NCBI RefSeq assembly: GCF_039871975.1 | Contig: NZ_JBDPLL010000001.1 | DNA: 64,000 nt | Origin: Trichormus_B sp936914905 | Lineage (GTDB): Bacteria; Cyanobacteriota; Cyanobacteriia; Cyanobacteriales; Nostocaceae | Direction: 5' to 3' (one strand) | Shown here: positions 57,533 through 64,000 of the stretch, piece after piece | How positions within the stretch are numbered: position 1 is the stretch's first letter | How the letters are laid out: each line of letters opens with the position of its first letter | Notes under the pieces: model-generated | What the model saw: the letters and a program-made list of their open reading frames with translations, nothing else | Databases searched by the model: none | Told to the model about the DNA's origin: nothing | Position numbers and translations under genes: made by a program

Positions 57533-58252
57533 ATGTCTAAAGATTCAAGATCAAAACCTTATACAAGGAATATAAATCACTCAGACAAATGGCAAGAGAG
57601 AATAGCCCAAGTAGCATATCGCTTCAATAAACAATATCAAAATCAACCCTTTGAAGTACCAGATGAAGTACAAGCAATGCCAATATTTAGGGAATGGACT
57701 ACAGGGTTATTAAATAGTAGAATTGTTTCACCATTCTGGGAAATTGCCCAACCTCAAAAAAAGCAACACTGTTTAGATATCGGTTGCGGTGTCAGTTTTT
57801 TAATATATCCTTGGCGAGATTGGCAAGCATATTTCTATGGGCAAGAAGTCAGTAACATAGCACGCGATACTCTCAATTCCCGTGGTTCACAATTGAACTC
57901 AAAACTTTTCAAAGGTGTAGAATTAGGGGCATCACATCGTTTAAACCATCCTTCCGAACAATTTGATTTAGTAATAGCTACCGGATTTAGTTGTTATTTT
58001 CCCCTGGATTATTGGCATCTTGTATTACTAGAAATTAAACGGGTATTAAAACCCGAAGGACATTTTGTATTTGACATTCTGAATTCAGAACAACCTTTAG
58101 CAGAAAATTGGGCAGTTTTGGAAACTTATTTAGGTGCTGAAGTGTTTCTAGAAACTGTATCTAAATGGGAAAAAACTATTAAAACTGCAGGTGGTAAAAT
58201 AGTAAAACGTCAATTAGGCGAATTATTCGAGTTATACAAAGTCCGATTTTGA
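57533..58252 (+). CDS. class I SAM-dependent methyltransferase
   Basis: 239 residues. Motif I is HCLDIGCGVSFLIYPWRDW, motif II/III lies in EQFDLVIATGFSCYFPLDYW and KRVLKPEGHFVFDILNSEQP (post-motif with LKPEG). The N-terminal 70 residues (WQERIAQVAYRFNKQYQNQP) are family-specific for a cyanobacterial group of unknown substrate. The gene follows the ABC protein on the same strand. Frame is clean. Confidence 0.88.
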   Translation: MSKDSRSKPYTRNINHSDKWQERIAQVAYRFNKQYQNQPFEVPDEVQAMPIFREWTTGLLNSRIVSPFWEIAQPQKKQHCLDIGCGVSFLIYPWRDWQAYFYGQEVSNIARDTLNSRGSQLNSKLFKGVELGASHRLNHPSEQFDLVIATGFSCYFPLDYWHLVLLEIKRVLKPEGHFVFDILNSEQPLAENWAVLETYLGAEVFLETVSKWEKTIKTAGGKIVKRQLGELFELYKVRF

Positions 58253-58439
58253 TACAAAATTCCTAACATTATAAGAAACCCAAATCCTTAAAACTACTGC
58301 GTGTGATCTCGATTTGGGTAGGTCAATCATCTGGTTTATTGATATCAATAGTTTGCGGCAAAAAAGTAGACATTTTTGTTATTTTCCAAATAACCAACAA
58401 AGCAACCTATTTGCGGTTTATTACTACTTAACTATCCCG

Positions 58440-59075
58440 TTTTATCCCGTAGTGTCTAATCTGGAGTTTGTTCACGCACCATAATGTCTTTAACAACATC
58501 CATAGTCAGTTTTGAAAACGATAAATTAACCTTGATACAAACTTTGCAAAAAATCAATTTGCGCTTTGGGTATAATTTCCAATGGACTTTCGAGCCAGAA
58601 ACGATCAATATCTGCCGACGTACCAATCTAACGGTTGTCATAAACTACTTCATCAACCCATTGCTGCATTTTTTGCGTGCTAGAACTTGATAGAAGCAGA
58701 CGGTTGAATTTTTGAACCCTTGAGGCAAATTTGTATCCTGATTCCAACCTTCAGAATCCCCATGAATTCCATCCCAAGTCAGAACAGCCACATCATCAGC
58801 AATCAACCTGTTTCTAAAGCCGTCAAGGTGTTGGAAATTTTGAAGGTTGAAGCTGGAGTCATTGCAGTGGCATTGCGTCGGGGATTGTGTTCGTAAGTTA
58901 GGTTATTTTTTGAGTCATAGATTATGATTGATCGTTCAATCCCAAATTTTTGGAAATGCCTCCCCAAATCTGCGACTTTAACATTGACTTTTGCCGAAAT
59001 TTCAGAGGAAATAGAAGAAGGTTTAGCCTTGACATATATTGATCCGAAGCTAATAATAATTATGACTATGAACAC
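58440..59075 (-). pseudogene. class D (OXA-type) beta-lactamase pseudogene
   Basis: The start is probably GTG at 59075 with a signal-like helix (VIIIISFGSIYVKA). Then GIERSIIIYDSKNNLTYEHN, and the active-site MTPASTFKISNTLTALETG (STFK). A stop follows, after which the same frame gives LIADDVAVLTWDGIHGDSEG, NSTVCFYQVLARKMQQWVDE, VVYDNRQIGTSADIDRFWLE (YGN motif changed to YDN) and IIPKAQIDFLQSLYQG. A frameshift leads to LTMDVVKDIMVREQTPD, then stops in what should be the KTG box (DKTG present). At least three stops and one frameshift. Confidence 0.85.
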
Positions 59076-59212
59076 AAGACTTAGCTATTGCCATATACTA
59101 AACAAGATTTTTGTTTATTGAAATTTAATGCAAACCGGAGAACACCTGATCAATTTTGCAGTGACAGTGTATGATTCATAAAAATTTTACCAAGAATTCT
59201 GCCATAGCCGCA

Positions 59213-59815
59213 ATGATAATCCGCCATGCCACCAAAACAGACTTACCAACAATTGTATAAATTTATAATGCAGCAGTGCCTAGCCGCATGGCCACCGCCG
59301 ATTTAGAACCTGTGTCTGTGGACACTCACTCGCATGGCTTGGTTTTAAGGATGAGTACCCTCACAACCTCCTCTATGGATAATTGAGGTAGATGGTGTAA
59401 TTGGTGGATGGTTGAGTTTCCAATCATTTTATGGCAGACCTACCTATTATGGCAGACCTACCTATCATTCCACGGACAAAATTAGTATTTACATTTCCCC
59501 TGATTTTGAACACCAAGGTTTAGGAAAATAACTGTTAACTAAAGCAATTACCGAAAGTCCAAATTTAGGTTTAAAAAATTTAGTCAGCTTGATTTTTGCC
59601 CATAATCACTCCATTTTAAAACTCTTTGAAGAATTTAGTTTTCAACATTGGGGACATTTGCGCAAAATAGTAGATTTAGATAGTGTAGAAAGAGATTTAA
59701 TTATTATTGGGTTGCGAGTTGGAAAACTAAATTCATCATTAACAAATTCAGAATCAACACATTCATTAAAGTATCCAAAATCCAGAATTTCTCAGCGCCA
59801 TGAAACACAGAAATA
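59213..59815 (+). pseudogene. GNAT acetyltransferase (phosphinothricin acetyltransferase-like) pseudogene
   Basis: ATG at 59213: MIIRHATKTDLPTIV, TAA, IYNAAVPSRMATADLEPVSV. After frame breaks follow EVDGVIGGWLSFQSFYGRPT, STDKISIYISPDFEHQGLGK (acetyl-CoA motif), TAA, LLTKAITESPNLGLKNLVSL and FQHWGHLRKIVDLDSVERDL to 59815. An 18-bp in-frame tandem duplication (atggcagacctacctatt, 59431-59448/59449-59466) repeats the YGRPTY part. The gene once N-acetylated small amines or amino-acid analogues. At least two stops and frameshifts. Confidence 0.82.
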
Positions 59816-59970
59816 AAACTTCTACTATAGGAATCCGCTTTAATTTCTGATAGTGGAGCGTGGCGTAAGCCATAATTGCTTACATAGGCAGGCAAGAGGC
59901 AAAGGGTAAGAGTATTACAGAATATTAAGGTGTACGGAGTTCTGTTCAAAAATAAATTAGGAGTCCTATT

Positions 59971-60237
59971 TTATACTAGAAACAAAGCGATTTCACTATC
60001 CGGGAACGTTGTTCCCAACTTACACCCTGGACCAAATAAAGAATCTACGTAACGCTTTAAACTGCCATTGTCATGAAAATTAGGGTCATAGCGAAAATAC
60101 GCTCTTTTAACAGTGTCAGTAATTGTTTCATAATTTCCTGGTTGCATCTAAGCAACTGTAACGATAGGAAAGGGTGCACTACTAACCAGCAGTACTAATA
60201 ACCCACTCAAGCCTTGCCAATTTATACTCATGTTCAT
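59971..60237 (-). pseudogene. small secreted protein with one amber codon
   Basis: ATG at 60237 encodes MNMSINWQGLSGLLVLLVSS with APFPIVTVA, a good signal peptide, then TAG at 60150-60148. The same frame continues MQPGNYETITDTVKRAYFRY, DPNFHDNGSLKRYVDSLFGP and CKLGTTFPDSEIALFLV to TAA at 59971, 88 codons in all. The stop replaced a likely CAG (Gln). Family unknown. Confidence 0.6.
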
Positions 60238-60332
60238 GACTCCTCAATTTTTGTGTGAATCTTAATTTATGCTTAATTTCAGAACTCTCATGAGTTCAAC
60301 CTTTGGTGTAGCACAACTTTTAACGGTTTGTA

Positions 60333-60959
60333 ATGTCTTATTCTACTGAAACATCTAACCAGTCAGATATTTGGGCGACTACTACTGATTTAACTACCTT
60401 GCGTCAGAAGTTACTAGATTTATTTTGCCGACTTGCTTATCAAGAAGGTCATTTTGTTCTCTCTTCTGGACAACGTAGTTTTTACTATATTAATGGTAAA
60501 CAAGTAACACTCCATCCTCAAGGTGCTTTGGCAGTAGGACGATTGTTGTTACACCTCCTACCAATAGATACACAGGCAGTAGCAGGTCTAACACTGGGTG
60601 CTGATCCCATTGTTTCAGCAGTGAGTGTAGTTTCTGTTTATGAAAATCGACTCCTACCCGCGTTGATTATTCGTAAAGAAGCTAAAGGTCATGGCACAAT
60701 GGCTTATATAGAAGGACCTACCTTGCCAGCAGGTGCAAAAGTAGTAGTGCTAGAAGATGTTGTCACTACGGGGCAGTCTGCACTGAAAGCGGTTGAACGT
60801 CTGCAAGCAGCAGGTTATACCGTAAATCGAGTAATTTCTTTGATAGACCGACTACAAGGAGCCGCGGATTTATATAAATCTGCTGAGTTGCAATTTGATG
60901 CATTGTTTTCAATTCGGGATCTTCAAGAAGAGTACCGTAAAATAGCAGGTAATAGGTGA
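60333..60959 (+). CDS. pyrE: orotate phosphoribosyltransferase
   Basis: 208 residues. EGHFVLSSGQRSFYYINGK is the orotate site, AVAGLTLGADPIVSAVSVVS the pyrophosphate loop, IIRKEAKGHGTMAYIEG the flexible loop with catalytic Lys and His, and VVVLEDVVTTGQSALKAVER the PRPP-binding motif. It makes OMP from orotate and PRPP in pyrimidine synthesis. Its 3' side is a long palindrome. Intact. Confidence 0.96.
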   Translation: MSYSTETSNQSDIWATTTDLTTLRQKLLDLFCRLAYQEGHFVLSSGQRSFYYINGKQVTLHPQGALAVGRLLLHLLPIDTQAVAGLTLGADPIVSAVSVVSVYENRLLPALIIRKEAKGHGTMAYIEGPTLPAGAKVVVLEDVVTTGQSALKAVERLQAAGYTVNRVISLIDRLQGAADLYKSAELQFDALFSIRDLQEEYRKIAGNR

Positions 60960-60991
60960 TAGGTCAGGACTTACGCAACTTGCATATTAGT

Positions 60992-61048
60992 AGGGTGCGT
61001 AAGTCCTAATAAATTGGTTAATATCAACTTATTAGGACTTACGCACCC
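60992..61048. repeat. 21-bp-stem palindromic element (GGACTTACGCA family)
   Basis: tagggtgcgtaagtcctaat and its inverse attaggacttacgcacccta (60992-61048) enclose about 14 bases (aaattggttaatatcaac region). A related arm lies just upstream (ggacttacgcaac, 60965-60977) and another copy of the motif at 22390-22432. Transcribed 3' of pyrE it would form a stable hairpin, but it lacks a T run, so it is a mobile palindrome rather than a standard terminator. Confidence 0.75.
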
Positions 61049-61326
61049 TAAAAGGTACTTTATTGTGACACTATCAGTCCTATATGGTGATAGGTAATAG
61101 GTAATAGCAATCACTGGCGTCCCTACACTCCATACCCTGTTTTCTGTCAAAATGTGAAGAACCTTTTGTAAATCTCAATACATTAGTAAACTATATAGTT
61201 GATATAACTAATACTGATTCTATTTATCTTTACAAATTTCAATTTACCCTCTAATGTTGTAGTAAAGTAGGCAAAAAAACCTATCAACATCATAATCATA
61301 TCATAAAAAAATCAAGCACTTATAAA
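61049..61326. other. psbA upstream region
   Basis: AT-rich leader with STRR fragments (gtgataggtaataggtaata, about 61087). The psbA promoter and 5' untranslated region must lie here. No clear -35/-10 pair can be assigned with confidence. Confidence 0.45.
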
Positions 61327-62409
61327 ATGACCACAACCTTACAACAGCGTTCAACGGCTAACGTATGGGATCGCTTCTGCGAGTGGATCACCAGCACCGA
61401 AAACCGTATATACATCGGTTGGTTCGGGGTGTTGATGATTCCTACCCTTCTATCTGCGATCACTTGCTTCGTAATTGCATTTATCGCTGCTCCTCCCGTA
61501 GATATCGACGGTATCCGCGAACCAGTTGCAGGTTCTTTACTGTATGGAAACAACATCATCTCTGGTGCAGTTGTTCCTTCTTCTAATGCGATCGGTTTGC
61601 ACTTCTATCCAATATGGGAAGCAGCTTCCTTAGATGAGTGGTTGTACAACGGCGGTCCTTACCAATTAGTAATTTTCCACTTCTTAATCGGCGTAGCTTG
61701 CTACCTCGGTCGTGAATGGGAACTTTCTTACCGCTTAGGAATGCGTCCTTGGATTTGCGTAGCTTTCTCTGCACCTGTAGCAGCAGCAACCGCAGTATTT
61801 TTAATCTACCCAATCGGTCAAGGTTCATTCTCTGATGGTATGCCTTTGGGTATCTCTGGAACCTTCAACTTCATGATTGTGTTTCAAGCTGAACACAACA
61901 TATTAATGCACCCCTTCCACATGCTTGGTGTAGCTGGTGTATTCGGTGGTTCCTTGTTCTCTGCAATGCACGGTTCTTTGGTTACATCTTCCTTGGTTCG
62001 TGAAACAACGGAAACTGAATCTCAAAACTATGGTTACAAATTTGGTCAAGAAGAAGAAACCTACAACATCGTTGCCGCACACGGTTACTTTGGTCGCTTG
62101 ATTTTCCAATACGCTTCCTTCAATAATAGCCGTTCACTTCACTTCTTCCTCGCCGCTTGGCCAGTAATCGGAATCTGGTTCACAGCACTGGGTGTCAGCA
62201 CAATGGCGTTCAACTTGAACGGTTTCAACTTCAACCAATCCATAATTGACTCTCAAGGTCGTGTAATCGGTACATGGGCTGATGTAATCAACCGCGCTAA
62301 CATAGGTATGGAAGTAATGCACGAACGTAACGCTCACAACTTCCCATTAGACTTAGCTGCTGGTGATGTTGCTCCTGTTGCTTTGGCTGCTCCTCCAATC
62401 AACGGCTAA
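61327..62409 (+). CDS. psbA: photosystem II D1 protein, E130 (high-light-type) form
   Basis: 360 residues, complete, with five membrane helices. Key residues are at their standard places: Tyr161, Asp170, Glu189, His190, His198 (P680 ligand), His215 and His272 (non-haem iron), Ser264, His332, Glu333, His337, Asp342 and the mature C-terminus Ala344 before a 16-residue extension (GDVAPVALAAPPING minus the first Ala). Residue 130 is Glu (YLGREWELSYR), the form associated with high-light D1:2 variants; Gln130 marks D1:1. It binds the pigments and the Mn4CaO5 cluster in the thylakoid membrane. Monocistronic with its own terminator. Confidence 0.98.
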   Translation: MTTTLQQRSTANVWDRFCEWITSTENRIYIGWFGVLMIPTLLSAITCFVIAFIAAPPVDIDGIREPVAGSLLYGNNIISGAVVPSSNAIGLHFYPIWEAASLDEWLYNGGPYQLVIFHFLIGVACYLGREWELSYRLGMRPWICVAFSAPVAAATAVFLIYPIGQGSFSDGMPLGISGTFNFMIVFQAEHNILMHPFHMLGVAGVFGGSLFSAMHGSLVTSSLVRETTETESQNYGYKFGQEEETYNIVAAHGYFGRLIFQYASFNNSRSLHFFLAAWPVIGIWFTALGVSTMAFNLNGFNFNQSIIDSQGRVIGTWADVINRANIGMEVMHERNAHNFPLDLAAGDVAPVALAAPPING

Positions 62410-62456
62410 TCTGTCTAATCTAATCTTAAGTATCTCAGATCACTAATAACTAGAAA

Positions 62457-62490
62457 ATACCCTCCATAAATGGAGGGTATTTTTGTTTTT
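62457..62490 (+). terminator. Rho-independent terminator of psbA
   Basis: ATACCCTCCA (62457-62466) and TGGAGGGTAT (62471-62480) make a perfect 10-bp stem with a TAAA loop, followed by ttttgttttt. It lies 47 bases after the psbA stop. Confidence 0.95.
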
Positions 62491-63332
62491 TAATTTCTGA
62501 ATTCTGAATATCCAGGATTTAGGGATTTTCAGATAACAGATAAACAGATAACAAATAAAACTCTGATCTAGGCTATGCTATATGCTAGCTATAATCCTTC
62601 CCAATCATGGGCTTTGAGGTTTTAATAACCATAAAACCAACGGAAGAGCCATAATATAGGAGTAAAACTCTCTTGCTGTCTAGGTTTCAATTTAGATTCT
62701 CTACTTCGTTCTTATCTTAGATTCTCTACTTCGTAGATCTGCAATTTAGTGTTAAAGTTGTGATTTCTTTTGGGTAAGTTTTTCAGAGTTTATGAGGTTT
62801 ATTGCAAACAAAGAATAAGTAAGTCCGCGGGAAAAAGAAGTATGTAACAAAAAGTAAAATAACCAAAACCCTCTTACCTGTTGCTTTTTGCCTGTAATAA
62901 GGACAATTTTTAACGCCAACCTACTTAACTTGCTTCTAATAAACGTCTTTCTGGCTTTATTAAGAGTTTATTGATATTCGGTTTTTGCTTAGGAGTCAGC
63001 AACTAAACCAATGCCAGCTTGTACTGTCATAATTTGATTATGCAATATCACCGTTGTAATTGCGAGCACAGTATTTAGCAGTATTTAAAGCTGTATCATC
63101 AAGATCCTGTATCTCTAGCGGCAGCGTTAGCCATAAATCCTTAAATCCGGATTATGACAATATTCATCATGAAAATGATACGCTAAAACTAATGTATTTT
63201 GATACAATAAAGAATTGGTTTTTACAGTAAAGGCATAACTATACAGATTAAATATCATATTTTATGATTGTCGAAATAGAACGTTAACAAGGAATTCAAT
63301 ATAAAATCTAAAATTTCAAATCGCACAGCACA
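62491..63332. other. 840-bp region between psbA and malic enzyme
   Basis: No intact gene is visible. The 18-mer ttagattctctacttcgt occurs twice at 62692-62734, separated by 7 bases. On the minus strand, around 63130-62940, a piece reads LPLEIQDLDDTALNTAKYCA then RNYNGDIA and a stop, with stops soon in every frame. It looks like a decayed gene, but I cannot place it. Confidence 0.4.
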
Positions 63333-64000
63333 ATGGCAAACTTAACCCCTAATTCTAGTTTCAGTGTGACGCTACGCTTGCAAATTCCTAACCGGGTGGG
63401 TATGTTGGCTTCTGTAACACAGGCGATCGCACTCAGTGGTGGTAATCTAGGACAAATTGATTTAATTGAACAAACCCGCAAAGAATCCATCCGTGATATT
63501 ACAGTTGATGCGGCTAGTACAGAACACGCGGAAACTATTGTTCAAGCTATAAAAGGATTACCTGATATAAAGGTGATCAGTGTTTATGATCGCACCTTTA
63601 ATTTACATCGTGGTGGCAAAATCAGCATCGCTAGTAGAATCCCTCTCAAAAGTGTTTCCGATTTAGCAATGGCTTACACTCCTGGAGTCGGTCGGATTTG
63701 CACTGCGATCGCCCAAAATCCAGAGGAAGTTTACAATCTTACTATCAAACAAAACACTGTCGCGATCGTCACCGACGGTAGTGCGGTTTTGGGTCTGGGG
63801 AATCTTGGACCTGGTGCTGCTTTACCCGTGATGGAAGGTAAGGCCATGTTATTTAAAGAATTTGCAGGTCTTGATGCTTTCCCTATCTGTCTTGCTACCC
63901 AAGATACAGATGAAATTGTCAAAGCAGTGAAAAATATCGCCCCTGTGTTTGGTGGTGTGAATCTAGAAGATATTGCTGCACCCCGCTGTTTTGAAATTGA
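63333..64000 (+). CDS. NAD(P)-dependent malic enzyme with N-terminal ACT domain (3' part outside window)
   Basis: The frame starts at ATG 63333 (MANLTPNSSFSVTLRLQIP) and is open to the window end, 222 residues. Residues ~10-85 are an ACT domain (NRVGMLASVTQAIALSGGNL). The malic enzyme domain then begins: SDLAMAYTPGVGRICTAIAQ (catalytic Tyr), VAIVTDGSAVLGLGNLGPGA and LPVMEGKAMLFKEFAGLDAF (catalytic Lys in GKAMLFK), then GVNLEDIAAPRCFEI (metal-binding Glu/Asp). It decarboxylates malate to pyruvate. The ACT domain suggests allosteric control by a small ligand, probably an amino acid. The dinucleotide-binding domain lies beyond 64000. Confidence 0.93.
   Translation, partial: MANLTPNSSFSVTLRLQIPNRVGMLASVTQAIALSGGNLGQIDLIEQTRKESIRDITVDAASTEHAETIVQAIKGLPDIKVISVYDRTFNLHRGGKISIASRIPLKSVSDLAMAYTPGVGRICTAIAQNPEEVYNLTIKQNTVAIVTDGSAVLGLGNLGPGAALPVMEGKAMLFKEFAGLDAFPICLATQDTDEIVKAVKNIAPVFGGVNLEDIAAPRCFEI

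Noticed and set aside
1..64000. tRNA or rRNA genes
   Set aside because: No TpsiC-arm-like GGTTCRAATCC with a matching acceptor stem and no rRNA-like sequence was found by eye; a tRNA scan would settle it.

Overview
The window comes from a filamentous, heterocyst-type (Nostocales) cyanobacterium. The evidence is a psbA gene for photosystem II D1, several HIP1 palindromes (GCGATCGC), the nusB-DUF502-ftsY neighbourhood, a PEP-CTERM protein, remains of the hormogonium polysaccharide (hps) locus, and short STRR-type repeats between genes. Housekeeping genes are intact, but about 25 other genes are broken by point nonsense mutations, short tandem duplications, IS elements, MITEs and deletions. This level of erosion is what one expects of a host-restricted cyanobiont such as the Azolla symbiont 'Nostoc azollae'; that assignment is an inference.

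Layout. 1-3.3 kb: mnmA (partial, minus), a decayed SPOR-like gene, and the NAD(P)HX repair gene. 3.5-9.3 kb (minus): DUF502 membrane protein, nusB, ftsY and a GAF/SpoIIE-type phosphatase. 9.7-16.5 kb (minus): a GT2 glycosyltransferase, hpsJ and a DUF2064 nucleotidyl/glycosyltransferase, all intact, followed upstream by the eroded hpsA-hpsB-hpsC-pseudopilin cluster. 16.9-20.6 kb (minus): an apparently intact minor-pilin operon (PilX, PilV, FimT/GspH and PilW types). 21-23 kb: a PEP-CTERM protein and rpmB. 23-27 kb: a graveyard of an alpha/beta hydrolase, a J-domain-like protein, a carotenoid oxygenase and a histidine phosphatase, ending in an ISAzo13-type element that contains a 100-N assembly gap. 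27.7-34.5 kb: metH, a broken amidase and ribBA.

34.7-39.3 kb is an accessory scrap zone with nested MITEs, a YbjN-domain pseudogene, IS5 and IS982 fragments, a WD40 fragment, and a controller-like XRE regulator beside a truncated gene. 39.5-47.3 kb is core metabolism: argC, eno, an HdrB-like protein, acpP-fabF and tkt, the last with a potentially structured leader. 47.3-55.7 kb mixes two or three intact genes (alpha/beta hydrolase, DUF4330, a 55-aa ORF) with pseudogenes, including mtnA and a cation/proton antiporter. 55.8-64 kb: a double-ATPase peptide-type ABC protein, a methyltransferase, a dead class D beta-lactamase, a dead GNAT and a dead secreted peptide, then pyrE, psbA with a strong terminator, and the start of an ACT-domain malic enzyme.

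The most distinctive signal is mutational. At least thirteen short perfect or near-perfect tandem duplications (13-59 bp) are scattered through the window. Two of them are the frameshifts that break a carotenoid oxygenase and an amidase, and two (in nnr and the GNAT) are in-frame. I did not find a convincing new defence or biosynthetic system. The leads worth following are the tandem-duplication footprint, the nested MITE families, the decayed hps locus beside an intact minor-pilin operon, the tkt leader structure, and the triple repeat upstream of the controller-like regulator.
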